Positions 42,906 through 51,770 of a stretch of 64,000 bases of DNA are shown here, one piece after another. The translations under genes were made by a program, and so were the position numbers. Every line of letters starts with the position of its first letter. Within the stretch, counting starts at the first letter, position 1. This DNA comes from JALYUA01 sp038239305 (GTDB taxonomy: Bacteria > Acidobacteriota > Thermoanaerobaculia > UBA5066 > Gp7-AA6). The notes under the pieces are model-generated. The model worked only from the letters and a program-made list of their open reading frames with translations. It had not been told where the DNA came from and did no database searches. The DNA lies in assembly GCA_038239305.1 (NCBI GenBank), contig JBBSEW010000003.1:1-64000 (forward strand), read 5' to 3'.

Positions 42906-44110
42906 TCCGGCTCTTCCTGAAACCGGGCCGCGAGCTGTCGGTCCGGCGCCGGCATCCCTGGCTCTTCTCCGGGGCCGTCGCTCGCCGGGACGGGGATGGA
43001 TCCGACGGCCTCGCCGAGATCCTCGGCGCGTCGGGGGAGCGGCTCGGCGCCGGCGCGTACTCACCGCACTCCCAGATTCTGGCGCGAGTCTGGTCTTTCG
43101 GGAGCGACGCCATTCCCGGGCCGGAGCTCTTCGCGGAGAGGTTCGCGGCGGCCCGTCGCCTGCGCCTGGAGAGCCTGCTCGGGGAGACGACGGGATTTCG
43201 CGCGATCAACTCGGAAGGGGATCTCTGTCCGGGGGTGACCCTCGACTTTTACGGCGATCATGCGGTCCTCGATCTCGCGACGGAGGGCGTCGAGCGCTGG
43301 GAAGGTGCCCTGTCGGATGCGGTCCTGCAAACGTGGCCTCTCGACGCGAACCGGCTCGTCGTGAGGCGATCGGGCTCGGAGCGGGATCGCGCCCCGCGTC
43401 ACGAGGGAGCGGAGCCGGCCCGCGCGGACGCGAAGGCGCGAGGCTCTCGTGAGGCGCCGGCGCGCGCCGCCTTTCTCGAGAGCGGCCTGCGATTTTTCGC
43501 CGACCTCGCTTCGGGCCAGAAGACCGGTTTCTTTCTGGACCAGCGCGACAACCGCGCTCGGGCCCGGTCGCTCGCGAAGAACCGCCGCATCCTGAATCTC
43601 TTCGCGTATTCCGGAGGCTTCTCGATCGCGGGGCTTGCCGGGGGCGCGACCCGGGCCGTGGACGTCGATGCGTCGGAGGGCGCGCTCGGGCTCGCGCGCG
43701 AGCACCGCGCCGCAAACGGCTTCGAGGCGGACGAGGCGGACTTCATCCGGGCCGACGTGTTCGAGGACCTGCGAAGGCGGGTCGAGGCGAAGGAGAGCTG
43801 GGATCTCGTGGTCTGCGATCCTCCCGCGTTCGCGAAGAAACGCGCCGATGTGGATCGTGCCGCGCGTGGATACAAGGACGTCAATCGTCTCGCGATGCGG
43901 CTCGTGGCACCGGGCGGTATTCTCCTGACGTGCTCGTGCTCGGGCGCCATCGACGCGACGCTCTTCCAGCAGATCGTCTTCGCCGCCGGCCTGGAGTCCG
44001 GGTCCCGTTTCTCTCTCTTCGCCCGGCAGGGAGCGGGATCGGACCATCCCGTTTCGCTCGATTGCCCCGAGGGGGAATATCTGAAGGGGATGTGGCTCTC
44101 GAGGCAGTGA
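42902..44110 (+). CDS. RlmI-like 23S rRNA (cytosine-5) methyltransferase
   Basis: The 402-residue protein has an N-terminal PUA-type domain (LKPGRELSVRRRHPWLFSGAV) and a Rossmann methyltransferase domain: KTGFFLDQRDNRA, ILNLFAYSGGFSIAGL, WDLVVCDPPAFAKKRAD and LTCSCSG. It resembles RlmI/RlmK-family SAM-dependent RNA methyltransferases that modify 23S rRNA. The GTG at 42902 gives the natural PUA start and overlaps the upstream ORF's stop; an in-frame ATG at 42845 would add 19 non-conserved residues. Confidence 0.88.
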   Translation: MIRLFLKPGRELSVRRRHPWLFSGAVARRDGDGSDGLAEILGASGERLGAGAYSPHSQILARVWSFGSDAIPGPELFAERFAAARRLRLESLLGETTGFRAINSEGDLCPGVTLDFYGDHAVLDLATEGVERWEGALSDAVLQTWPLDANRLVVRRSGSERDRAPRHEGAEPARADAKARGSREAPARAAFLESGLRFFADLASGQKTGFFLDQRDNRARARSLAKNRRILNLFAYSGGFSIAGLAGGATRAVDVDASEGALGLAREHRAANGFEADEADFIRADVFEDLRRRVEAKESWDLVVCDPPAFAKKRADVDRAARGYKDVNRLAMRLVAPGGILLTCSCSGAIDATLFQQIVFAAGLESGSRFSLFARQGAGSDHPVSLDCPEGEYLKGMWLSRQ

Positions 44111-44279
44111 GGAGACCGTCGGCCGACAAGACGGCCCTCAGCCGTCCGTTTCCGAATACGAGGTTCCTTCGGCTCCGCGCCGCGCCATCCGAGGCCGATT
44201 CCGGCTGCGGGGCGGTTCGACACGGCCAGCGGACAGATGACAGGGACGGCCGACAGCGGATGGCTGACAGCGATCCCCA

Positions 44280-44285
44280 TATACT
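44280..44285 (+). promoter_or_regulatory. Candidate -10 box of the first acyl-CoA dehydrogenase gene
   Basis: TATACT lies 9 nt before the ATG at 44295 and no SD is present, the same geometry as other leaderless candidates. Confidence 0.5.
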
Positions 44286-44294
44286 CGCCGCTCC

Positions 44295-45467
44295 ATGAAT
44301 TTCGACCTGACCGAAGACCAGGCGCTGCTTCAAACGGCGGTCCGCGAGTTCGCGGAGGACGCGGTGAGGCCCCGGGCGGCGGTCATCGATCAGACGGGGG
44401 AGTTTCCCAAGGACCTCTTCTTCGAGGCGGGGAAGCTCGGGCTGGCGGGTGTTTCGGTCCCCGTGGAGCACGGCGGCTCCGGGATGGACGTCGTGTCGTA
44501 CTCCATCGTGATCGAGGAAATCTCCCGGGTGTGCGCCAACATGGGAGTCATTCTCTCGGTCAACAATTCGCTCGTCTGCGATCCGATCGAGAAATACGGC
44601 AACGACGACCAGAAGAAGCGATTCCTCGAGCCGCTCGCGCGCGGAGAGAAGCTCGGGTGCTTCGCGCTCACGGAACCAAACGCCGGCTCCGACGCCGCCA
44701 ACCAGCAGACGAAGGCGGTGCGCGACGGAGACGGATGGCGGCTCACCGGGCAGAAAGTCTTCATCACGTGCGGACAGGCCGCCGACGTGGCGCTGGTTTT
44801 CGCGATGTCGAGCCCGGAGAAGAAGGCGCGCGGCATCTCCGCCTTCCTCGTGGATGCGAACGCGCCCGGATTCGACCGATCCCGCCACCAGGTCAAGCTC
44901 GGCGTCAACGCCTCCGGGACCGTCGAAATCTTCCTGACGGATGTGTTCGTGCACGATCGCGACATGCTCGGGAAGGAAGGCGAGGGATTCAAGATCGCCC
45001 TTTCGACCCTGGACGGCGGCCGGATCGGGATCGCGGCGCAGGCGGTCGGCATCGCGACCGAAGCGTTCGAGGCCGCGGTCCGATACGCGAAGGCGCGGCG
45101 CGCGTTCGGAAAGCCGATCTCCGACTTTCAGGTGCTGCGCTTCTATATCGCCGACATGGCGACGGACGTGGATACCGCGCGCCTCCTGACGCGCCGCGCC
45201 GCGGCCGCGAAGGACCGGACAAAGAAGGACGGCGGCCGATACGGTCTGGAAGCGGCCGAGGCGAAACTCTTCGCCGCCGAAATGGCGCAGCGCGTGACGA
45301 CCAAGGCATTGCAGATCCATGGCGGGTACGGCTACACGAAGGAGTATCCCGTCGAGCGAAACTTCCGCGACGCCCGAATCACGGAGATCTACGAGGGCAC
45401 CAGCGAGATCCATCGGCTGATCATCGCCCGCGAGATCTTCCGCGAATCCGGGCTCGCGATCGGATAG
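44295..45467 (+). CDS. Acyl-CoA dehydrogenase 1
   Basis: The 390-residue FAD enzyme carries out alpha,beta-dehydrogenation of acyl-CoA. Motifs are CFALTEPNAGSDAA, QKVFITCGQAADVALVFA, GKPISDFQVLRFYIADMATD, IHGGYGYTKEYPVERNFRDA and the catalytic Glu in YEGTSEIHRLI. It resembles short-chain (butyryl-CoA type) dehydrogenases. Electrons would pass to an ETF, which is not in the window. First gene of a four-gene run with two acyl-CoA dehydrogenases and two low-complexity proteins. Confidence 0.93.
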   Translation: MNFDLTEDQALLQTAVREFAEDAVRPRAAVIDQTGEFPKDLFFEAGKLGLAGVSVPVEHGGSGMDVVSYSIVIEEISRVCANMGVILSVNNSLVCDPIEKYGNDDQKKRFLEPLARGEKLGCFALTEPNAGSDAANQQTKAVRDGDGWRLTGQKVFITCGQAADVALVFAMSSPEKKARGISAFLVDANAPGFDRSRHQVKLGVNASGTVEIFLTDVFVHDRDMLGKEGEGFKIALSTLDGGRIGIAAQAVGIATEAFEAAVRYAKARRAFGKPISDFQVLRFYIADMATDVDTARLLTRRAAAAKDRTKKDGGRYGLEAAEAKLFAAEMAQRVTTKALQIHGGYGYTKEYPVERNFRDARITEIYEGTSEIHRLIIAREIFRESGLAIG

Positions 45468-45476
45468 GAAGAAGCG

Positions 45477-46439
45477 ATGGCGCAGACGCGAATGTTCCGG
45501 GACCGCGTGGTCTCGATGGAGCAGACCCTCGAAGGGGGAGAGAAGAATCTCGAGTTCCTGAAGGGGCTCTGCCGCGAGGCCTTTCCCGATTTTGAATACC
45601 GGAGCCACGCCCTCGAGCACGAACGGGATCTCTTCGTGATGGCGCTCGAGTCGGCGGACGGGCGGAAGAAGTCGGTGGCGTGGACACGCATGGTGCTCTT
45701 CGACGCCGAGAGACTTCCGGCGCTCGTCGAGAATCCGGTCTCTCCGCTGCGCTCCCGGATCCTCGCGTTTCTCCAGGCGCGCGCGGCCCGGACCGACATC
45801 CTCGTGACCTTCCGGCATCTCGAGGACGGCTGGGTCGACACTCCGGAGCCCCGCCGCGAAAAGCGCCGGGGGAGGCGGGGAGGCCGCGACGGCCGCGGCC
45901 GTTCGGGGCAACCGGGACAGCCGGCGTCCGAGGGCCAGGGCCGAGGCCCGGGCCAGGGCTCCGGACAGCCGGGAAGAAAAGAGGGGCAGGGCTCGCGCCA
46001 GAACCAGGGCCAGGGCCCTCGAGCCGCCGGACAACCGGGGGCGGGAGCCGCGGGTCCGGGCGGAGGACGTCCAGGACAGCGGCGGCAGGAAGGTCCCAAG
46101 GCCGGCCGGCCAGGCGGCGGCCGGCCCGAGCGCGGTCGCGGCGGTGCTCCGCCCTCTGCCGAGCGGGAACCGCGTCCCGCCGCGTCCGCTTTGCCTCGCC
46201 CGGCTCCACCTCCGCCGGCCGGAGAAAATCCCCGCGGACCCGGCCCCGCCGAGGCGGGCGCCGGTGGCGAAGGCCGGCCAGGCGGCCGCCGCCGCCGGTT
46301 GCGCCGGCGCCGCGGGCGGGGTCGCGGCGGTGCCGGGGGTCCGGGCGGTCCGGCTGGTCCGGCTGGTCCGGCGGGTCCGGGACCCTCCGGCGGGCCTTCG
46401 GGCGGATCCCCTCCGCCCTCGCCGGGCCGCGAGCCATGA
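45477..46439 (+). CDS. Protein with small folded N-domain and basic Gly/Arg/Pro/Gln-rich tail
   Basis: The 320-residue product has a plausible folded domain (1-120: EKNLEFLKGLCREAFPDFEY, ERDLFVMALESADGRKKSVAWTRMVLF). It then has about 200 residues of low-complexity, strongly basic sequence with GQGRGPGQGSGQPG, GGRRRRLRRRRGRGRGG and collagen-like GGPAGPAGPAGP. I do not recognise the domain. RGG-rich tails often bind nucleic acid or form condensates. It starts 10 bp after acyl-CoA dehydrogenase 1 and its stop overlaps the next dehydrogenase's ATG, so it is co-translated with both. Confidence 0.75.
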   Translation: MAQTRMFRDRVVSMEQTLEGGEKNLEFLKGLCREAFPDFEYRSHALEHERDLFVMALESADGRKKSVAWTRMVLFDAERLPALVENPVSPLRSRILAFLQARAARTDILVTFRHLEDGWVDTPEPRREKRRGRRGGRDGRGRSGQPGQPASEGQGRGPGQGSGQPGRKEGQGSRQNQGQGPRAAGQPGAGAAGPGGGRPGQRRQEGPKAGRPGGGRPERGRGGAPPSAEREPRPAASALPRPAPPPPAGENPRGPGPAEAGAGGEGRPGGRRRRLRRRRGRGRGGAGGPGGPAGPAGPAGPGPSGGPSGGSPPPSPGREP

Positions 46440-47584
46440 ACTTCGATTTCACGCCGGATCAGAAACGGATTCGCGACGCGGTCGAAGAGTTCGCGCGCAA
46501 GGAGATCGCCCCTCAGGTCGCCGCCCTCGAGCGTGAGGAGCGATTTCCGCGGGAGATCCTCGCCGGCCTCGCGGGCATGGGCGTCCTCGGGATGATGGTC
46601 CCGGAGGAGTACGGGGGATCCGGTGCGGATGCCCTGTCGTACGTGCTCGTCATCGAAGAGCTCGCCCGCGTGTGCGCGTCCACGGCCGTGATCGTGTCGG
46701 TGACGAACTCCGTCTTCTGTTACCCCGTTTGGAAGTCCGGAACCGAGGAGCAGAAGCGGACGATTCTCCGCGAGGTCGCCTCCGGCGCGGTTCTCGGGGC
46801 CTACGCCCTGACGGAGCCGCAGTCGGGATCGGACGCCGCCAACCAGAAGACCCGCGCTATCCGGGATGGCGACGACTATGTCTTAAACGGCGCCAAGGCA
46901 TGGATCACCAACGCGGGCGAAGCGAAGTGGTACCTCGTGATGGCGATGACGGATCCCGCGGCCGGCACGCACGGGATCTCGGCGTTTCTCGTCTCCTCGG
47001 AAGACCGCGGGTTTCGCGTCGGTCCGCCCGAGGACAAGATGGGTCTGCGCTCCTCGAAGACGGCGTCGATCTACCTGGATGACGTTCGCGTGCCGGCGTC
47101 GCGGAGGCTGGGTGCTGAAGGAGATGGATTTCGGATCGCCATGATGACGCTCGATCATTCCCGCATCGGCATCGCGGCGCAGGGAATCGGGATCTCCCGC
47201 GCCTGCTTCGACGCCTCGACGGAGTACGCGCGCACGCGCGAGACCTTCGGCAAGAAGCTCGCCGAGCACGAGGTCATCGCGTTCCAGATCGCCGACATGA
47301 GAGTCCAGATCGACGCGTCGCAGATGCTGACGTACCGCGCCGCCTTCCTCTCGGAGAAAAAAGGAGTGCGGTTCTCGAAAGAAGCGTCGATGGCCAAGGT
47401 CTTCTCGACCGAGGCGGCCAATGCGATCGCGGCCCGCGCCGTCCAGATCTTCGGCGGGTACGGTTACTCCCGGGAGTATCCGGTCGAGCGGTTCTATCGG
47501 GACGCCCGCGTGACGACGATCTACGAAGGCACGAGCGAGATCCAGAGGATCGTCATCTCGAAGAACGTACTGGCGGGGGCCTGA
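46436..47584 (+). CDS. Acyl-CoA dehydrogenase 2
   Basis: The 382-residue paralogue of the enzyme at 44295 has AYALTEPQSGSDAA, AKAWITNAGEAKWYLVMAMT, GKKLAEHEVIAFQIADM, IFGGYGYSREYPVERFYRDA and the catalytic Glu in YEGTSEIQRIV. ATG overlaps the preceding stop (ATGA). The duplicated, diverged pair in one operon suggests different chain-length or branched substrates. Confidence 0.93.
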   Translation: MNFDFTPDQKRIRDAVEEFARKEIAPQVAALEREERFPREILAGLAGMGVLGMMVPEEYGGSGADALSYVLVIEELARVCASTAVIVSVTNSVFCYPVWKSGTEEQKRTILREVASGAVLGAYALTEPQSGSDAANQKTRAIRDGDDYVLNGAKAWITNAGEAKWYLVMAMTDPAAGTHGISAFLVSSEDRGFRVGPPEDKMGLRSSKTASIYLDDVRVPASRRLGAEGDGFRIAMMTLDHSRIGIAAQGIGISRACFDASTEYARTRETFGKKLAEHEVIAFQIADMRVQIDASQMLTYRAAFLSEKKGVRFSKEASMAKVFSTEAANAIAARAVQIFGGYGYSREYPVERFYRDARVTTIYEGTSEIQRIVISKNVLAGA

Positions 47585-47585
47585 T

Positions 47586-48578
47586 ATGAGCGACGATCCC
47601 GTTCCGCCGCCGACTGGCGGATTTCTTCCGGGCAAACCGGACGCATCCGCGGACCCGCGCGGCGGATCCGACGGGTCCGCCGGAGCCGGAGCCCCGGAAC
47701 CGTTCGCCGGGCCGGCGCGGGAGACCTTCGAATCGGCGCCGACGCCAGGGCCGACCCTTGCGGGAGGGCTCCATTCCGAGGCCCCTCCTGAAGTCGTCGA
47801 AATGTCCGAGCCGGCCGATCCGGCCGATCCGGCCTCTCCGGCCGATCCGGCCGATCCGGTTGATTTCCCCGGGCCGGCTGAGCCCCCTGAACCGGTGGAG
47901 ACCGTTCCGCGCTTTGCTCATGCCGCTTCCACCGATCCGGGCGATCCGGCCGATCCCTTCGAAGTGGCTGAATCCGCTCAACCGGCCGATGCGATCCCCC
48001 CTCCGTCTCCGCCTTTCTCCGCCGCGAGCTCCGACGCTCAATCCTCTTCTGCCGCTCATGCCGCTCCCGCCGATCCGGGCGATCCGGGCGATCCGGCCGA
48101 TCGGAACTTCGCGCCGCCCGCTCTCCGTCCCTCGATTCCGCCGGAAGCGACAGCGGGCCCGACTGCGGCTCCCGCGGAGCCGGTCGTTCCCGCGGACGCC
48201 CGTTCGCCGGAATCGGGTGCGGGGCCGGGAGAGGGCTCGGGAAAGCCCCGGCGGGAGGAACGGGATCGCCCGCGCGCGCCGCGAGGCCCGCGGCCGGACC
48301 TCGTGATGGAGGCTCTCCCGCTCTACCGGGAGTCGCGCGGGTACCGGATGCGACTCGAGCCTCCCGACCTCGCCCGCCTGCGCGAGCTTCCCGGATCGAA
48401 GGGAAAAACGGACGTGGAGCTGGGCGAGATTTTCTTCGACGGCCAGTCCGAGCGGTTCACGACGTCGCTCGCGGAAGACGTCCCGAGCCCCGCGGAAGTC
48501 CGCGTCGTCGTGGACCCCTATTCGCGGCAGGCCTTTCTCGCGGTGGAGAAGAAGATCCGCTCGATTCTGAGCTTCTGA
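47586..48578 (+). CDS. Protein with acidic Pro/Asp/Ala-rich N-region and conserved-looking C-domain
   Basis: Residues 1-230 of this 330-residue protein are disordered and acidic, with repeated ADP/GDP units (PADPADPASPADPADPVD). A short basic hinge (KPRREERDRPRAPRG) leads to a compact C-terminal domain (235-330: VMEALPLYRESRGYRMRLEPPDLARLRELPG...AFLAVEKKIRSIL). I do not recognise it. It follows acyl-CoA dehydrogenase 2 by one base. The DNA has matching GATCCGGCC repeats, so the tract may vary in length. Confidence 0.72.
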   Translation: MSDDPVPPPTGGFLPGKPDASADPRGGSDGSAGAGAPEPFAGPARETFESAPTPGPTLAGGLHSEAPPEVVEMSEPADPADPASPADPADPVDFPGPAEPPEPVETVPRFAHAASTDPGDPADPFEVAESAQPADAIPPPSPPFSAASSDAQSSSAAHAAPADPGDPGDPADRNFAPPALRPSIPPEATAGPTAAPAEPVVPADARSPESGAGPGEGSGKPRREERDRPRAPRGPRPDLVMEALPLYRESRGYRMRLEPPDLARLRELPGSKGKTDVELGEIFFDGQSERFTTSLAEDVPSPAEVRVVVDPYSRQAFLAVEKKIRSILSF

Positions 48579-48606
48579 GGCGGCTCCCGGTCCGGGATCG
48601 GTCGAT

Positions 48607-48885
48607 TCAGATCTCGGCCACGAACACGACTTCCCCGGCCCGGCTCAATCGCGCTCTGCGCTGGTGGACGTCGAGCGCAACGTCGTAATCCCCCGACGCG
48701 GCCCCGGATGCCGTGAGTGCGTCCGCCCACGTCTCGGCATGGACGAACAGGAAATCGTCGGCGATCGCCGGCTCTTCCTGGCCCTCGAAGTCCGGCATCG
48801 TTCGCAGGACGGCGACGGCTTCCGGCGCGAGATGAAATCGAAACCCGGAGGATTCAGCGGAATAGGAGCGAGGCGGTTGAGGCAT
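48607..48885 (-). CDS. Small hypothetical protein, 92 residues
   Basis: The sequence (MPQPPRSYSAESSGFRFHLA, then EAVAVLRTMPDFEGQEEPAIADDFLFVHAETWADAL) has normal protein-like composition but no domain I know. Support for reality is the TAAAAT box exactly 7 nt before its ATG, the same leaderless arrangement as nth. It is convergent with the acidic-repeat protein gene and divergent from the LamG-like gene. Confidence 0.55.
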   Translation of the reverse strand: MPQPPRSYSAESSGFRFHLAPEAVAVLRTMPDFEGQEEPAIADDFLFVHAETWADALTASGAASGDYDVALDVHQRRARLSRAGEVVFVAEI

Positions 48886-48892
48886 GGCGGGA

Positions 48893-48898
48893 ATTTTA
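48893..48898 (-). promoter_or_regulatory. Leaderless-type -10 box of the 92-residue ORF
   Basis: Minus-strand TAAAAT lies 7 nt before the ATG at 48885, matching the nth promoter in sequence and nearly in spacing. Confidence 0.5.
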
Positions 48899-48926
48899 CG
48901 GGAACCGGCCTGTTTTTGGGCGGCAA

Positions 48927-49616
48927 ATGAAGACCCGAATTTTTCGCAGCCCGGCGGCCCGATTCGAGCGGAACGCCCGACTCCCGTTTGCCGCCTGCCT
49001 CCTCGCGCTTCTGAGCCTCGCGGCCGCCGCGCACGCCCAGGTGAACCGAAACCACTTCGACTCGGATGGGCCGATGCGCGCGCCCGGGTTCTTCGACTTC
49101 ATCTCTCTCGGCGCCCCTGGCGAGGGGGACTGGAGAGTCATCACGGAATTCAACCCGCCTTCCGCGCCGAACGCCGTGAGTCAGGTTCTCGCCGAGCGTC
49201 CATCCGGCTCAATCGCGGTGGCGGTCCGGCGCAACGTCTCGATGAAGGACGGTTCTCTTTCCCTGGGCATCAAGACCATTCCCGGCCGGGGAGGCATCGT
49301 CTTCCGGATGGTCGACGAGAAGAATTACCTGGCCGTCCTCGTGGATCCGGTTTCGGGAGACGCTCGCCTCATCCGGTCGGTCGCCGGCCGTTCGAGCGAG
49401 CTCGCGCGCGCCGCGGTGAAGTCCGACCGCCAGTGGGCGGCTCTCGCGATCCAGCTCGAAGGGCCGAAGATCGCCGTAACGTGGGAGGGCAAGCCGGTGT
49501 TCGAGGCGGTTGATCCGGTGCCGGCGGCCGGCCGGGCCGGAATCGCGACGGCAGGCCCCGGGATCATGACCTTCGATGAGTTCGTGATCGATCCGAAAGA
49601 TACGCCGAGGCCCTAG
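48927..49616 (+). CDS. Secreted LamG/DUF1080-like protein
   Basis: The 229-residue protein has a signal peptide (1-38, LPFAACLLALLSLAAAAHAQ) and a beta-sandwich region (GDWRVITEFNP, LSLGIKTIPGRGGIVFRMVDEKNYLAVLVDP, MTFDEFVI) resembling 3-keto-disaccharide hydrolase/LamG-like domains. Such domains bind or process carbohydrates; no catalytic residues can be assigned. It is transcribed away from the 92-residue ORF. Confidence 0.75.
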   Translation: MKTRIFRSPAARFERNARLPFAACLLALLSLAAAAHAQVNRNHFDSDGPMRAPGFFDFISLGAPGEGDWRVITEFNPPSAPNAVSQVLAERPSGSIAVAVRRNVSMKDGSLSLGIKTIPGRGGIVFRMVDEKNYLAVLVDPVSGDARLIRSVAGRSSELARAAVKSDRQWAALAIQLEGPKIAVTWEGKPVFEAVDPVPAAGRAGIATAGPGIMTFDEFVIDPKDTPRP

Positions 49617-49937
49617 AGAAATCGGGAAACGGGAAACGGGAGACGGGAAACGACGAGGGGAACGCGGAACGGATCGCGACCCGCGACTCTGGCCGGGGAT
49701 CGGGAATCGGGAAATGGGAAGGGGAAAACGACGAGCGGAACCGGAACCGATGATGCCGCTCGATCCGCTTCAGTCCGATCCGAAAGACTCCGCAGCGCAA
49801 CCCCGGGTCGAAACTCAAGAATCCCGGACGAGAGCCGGCTTCGAGGGGTTTTACCTTTCGTTTCCCGTTTCCCGTTTCCCGTTTCCCGTTTCCCGTTTCC
49901 CGTTTCCCGTTTCCCGTTTCCCGTTTCCCGTTTCCCG
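49617..49937. repeat. Short-tandem-repeat mosaic D, including 11 GTTTCCC heptamers
   Basis: Positions 49622-49652 repeat GGGAAAC-type units; 49860-49937 is a near-perfect run of 11 GTTTCCC units, the reverse complement. The array ends 5 bp before the binding-protein gene's stop codon at 49943. Nothing else is visible in the spacer. Confidence 0.85.
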
Positions 49938-49942
49938 CCTGC

Positions 49943-51094
49943 CTAGCTCGTGAATTTGGCGGCGAACGTCGGATGGCCGTTGACGACCTTCAGCACGATC
50001 GGAAGCTTCGTCGGGTTCCGGTCGGCGTCCATCGTGATCGTGCCCGTCACTCCCGGAAAATCGCGGGAAGACGCGAGCGCGTCGCGGACGCGTTTGCCCT
50101 CGGTGGATCCGGCTCGCCGGATCGCATCCACGATCAGACGCGCGGCGTCGTAGGAGCTCGCCGCGATCGAGTCGGGAACGGCGCCGTAGGCCTTGCGGTA
50201 CGCCTCGACGAACGAGCGCACGGCCGGGGCCGGGTCATCGACGGAGTAGTGGTTCGAAAAGTAGGCGCCCTCGACCGCGGCGCCGCCGATCTCCGCGAGC
50301 TTCGGCGAATCCCAGCCGTCGCCTCCGAGCAAGGTCGCCGTGACGCCGAGTCCCCGCGCCTGGCGGGCGATCAAGCCGGCATCCGTGTAGTAGCCGGGCA
50401 CCAGAAGGACGTCCGGCTTTTCCGCGCGGATCGAGGTGAGCTGCGCGTTGAAGTCGCTGTCACCCTCGGCGTACTTGAGCTCCGAGATCACGCGCCCGCC
50501 CTGAGCGATGAACTGCGCGCGGAAGGCGGCGCCCAGACCCACGCTGTAGTCGCTCTTCGCGTCGATGAGAAGAGCGGCGGTCTGAGCCTTCAGATTCTGG
50601 CGGGCGAACAGCGCGAGAACTTTTCCCTGGCTGGGGTCGATGAAGCACACGCGAAAGATGTAGTCCCCCTTCTTCGTCACCTCGACGGCCGTGGAGGTCG
50701 GCGACACCATGGGAACCTGATACGTCTGGGCAGTCGACGCGGCCGCGATCGTGCGCGTCGAGGCGTTCTCGCCGATCAACGCGATGACGTGGTCGCGCGT
50801 GATCAGCTTCGTCACGGCGGATACCGCTTCCGACGCCTCGTTGCGGTCGTCTTCGGATAGCAGGTCGAGCTTTTTTCCGAGCACGCCGCCGGCGCGATTG
50901 ATCTCGTCGAGCGCGAGCCGCGCCCCGTTCCGGCCCGAGATGGCGAACGTGGCTTCCGGCCCCGTCAGGGCGCCGAAGAACCCGATCTCGATGCCCTGGG
51001 TCGCGGTGGGTTTTTCTCCGCCGCAGGACAGGGTGGCCAGGGTGCCGAGGATGGCGAGCAAACCGGCGATCCGAATTCCGCTTCGTCGCATCAT
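49943..51094 (-). CDS. Branched-chain-amino-acid-type ABC transporter substrate-binding lipoprotein
   Basis: This 383-residue type-1 periplasmic binding protein (LivJ/Leu-Ile-Val family) has the pattern IGFFGALTGPEATFAISGRNGARLALDEINRAGGVLGKKL. The N-terminus has a lipoprotein-like signal ending TLSCGG. No permease or ATPase of the Liv type is in the window, so it is an orphan component or a sensor. TAGAAT lies 6 nt before the first ATG at 51094 (a second follows at 51091), implying leaderless initiation. Confidence 0.88.
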   Translation of the reverse strand: MMRRSGIRIAGLLAILGTLATLSCGGEKPTATQGIEIGFFGALTGPEATFAISGRNGARLALDEINRAGGVLGKKLDLLSEDDRNEASEAVSAVTKLITRDHVIALIGENASTRTIAAASTAQTYQVPMVSPTSTAVEVTKKGDYIFRVCFIDPSQGKVLALFARQNLKAQTAALLIDAKSDYSVGLGAAFRAQFIAQGGRVISELKYAEGDSDFNAQLTSIRAEKPDVLLVPGYYTDAGLIARQARGLGVTATLLGGDGWDSPKLAEIGGAAVEGAYFSNHYSVDDPAPAVRSFVEAYRKAYGAVPDSIAASSYDAARLIVDAIRRAGSTEGKRVRDALASSRDFPGVTGTITMDADRNPTKLPIVLKVVNGHPTFAAKFTS

Positions 51095-51100
51095 GCGCGC

Positions 51101-51106
51101 ATTCTA
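51101..51106 (-). promoter_or_regulatory. Leaderless-type -10 box of the binding-protein gene
   Basis: Minus-strand TAGAAT lies 6 nt before the ATG at 51094; no SD is present. Confidence 0.55.
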
Positions 51107-51195
51107 TCCATGCAATGAGCCGCCGGCCGGCGAGAAAATGCCGTCGTCTGGTCCGGAAGGATCGCGGTACCATCGGGCGCTTCGCAGGAGGAAAA

Positions 51196-51741
51196 ATGGC
51201 GCGGATTCGCGGAGTGGGGCGCTCCGAGGTAGCCGGAGCCGCACGGGACGCTTTCGAGAGGAAGATCGCGGAGAGGGGAAACATCCCGAACATGTATCGG
51301 GTGTTCGCCCACCGCCCGTGGATCCTCTCCACGATGGACGCTCACTTCGCCGCGGTCATGGGGTCGGGCACCGTACCCCTGAAGCTGAAGGAGCTCCTCG
51401 CGCTCCAGACGTCCCTCGCCAACGAGGCCCCTTACTGCACGCGGTCCCGCACCGCCAGCGCCGAGCGCCTCGGGGCCACGCCGGAGCAGATCCGCACTCT
51501 CCTCGACTTCGAGAACGGCCCGTTCGACGAGCGCGAAAAAGCGGCGCTCCGCTTCGGCCTGCAGATGACCCGTCAGGCGAAGGGCGTGACGGACGCCATG
51601 TACCGGGACCTCGAGCGGCACTTCGCGGAAGGGGAGATCGTCGAGATCGCCTGCGTCGTCGGCCTCTTCGCCTACTTCAACCGTTTCAACGAAGCGCTCG
51701 GCACAGAACCGACGGGTCCCAAGGAAGGACTGGATAGCTGA
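51196..51741 (+). CDS. AhpD/carboxymuconolactone-decarboxylase-like protein
   Basis: The 181-residue helical protein resembles the AhpD-like fold (NIPNMYRVFAHRPWILSTMDAHFAAVMGSG, LKLKELLALQTSLANEAPYCTRSRT). The usual CxxC-and-His redox site is degraded: only one Cys remains in APYCTRSR, and the His is absent. A peroxidase function is therefore doubtful. ATG 51196 follows AGGAGG; the frame upstream to 51115 is not conserved. Confidence 0.8.
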   Translation: MARIRGVGRSEVAGAARDAFERKIAERGNIPNMYRVFAHRPWILSTMDAHFAAVMGSGTVPLKLKELLALQTSLANEAPYCTRSRTASAERLGATPEQIRTLLDFENGPFDEREKAALRFGLQMTRQAKGVTDAMYRDLERHFAEGEIVEIACVVGLFAYFNRFNEALGTEPTGPKEGLDS

Positions 51742-51770
51742 TTGGTCCTTAGTCGGCGGTTGGGAGAATC

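Noticed and set aside
49860..49937. Heptamer array considered as a CRISPR or telomere-like sequence
   Set aside because: Units are 7 bp with no spacers, so not CRISPR; it is internal and no chromosome-end evidence exists.
49714..49953. ORF ending in FPVSRFPFPVSR repeats
   Set aside because: It is simply translation of the GTTTCCC heptamer array, not a repeat protein.
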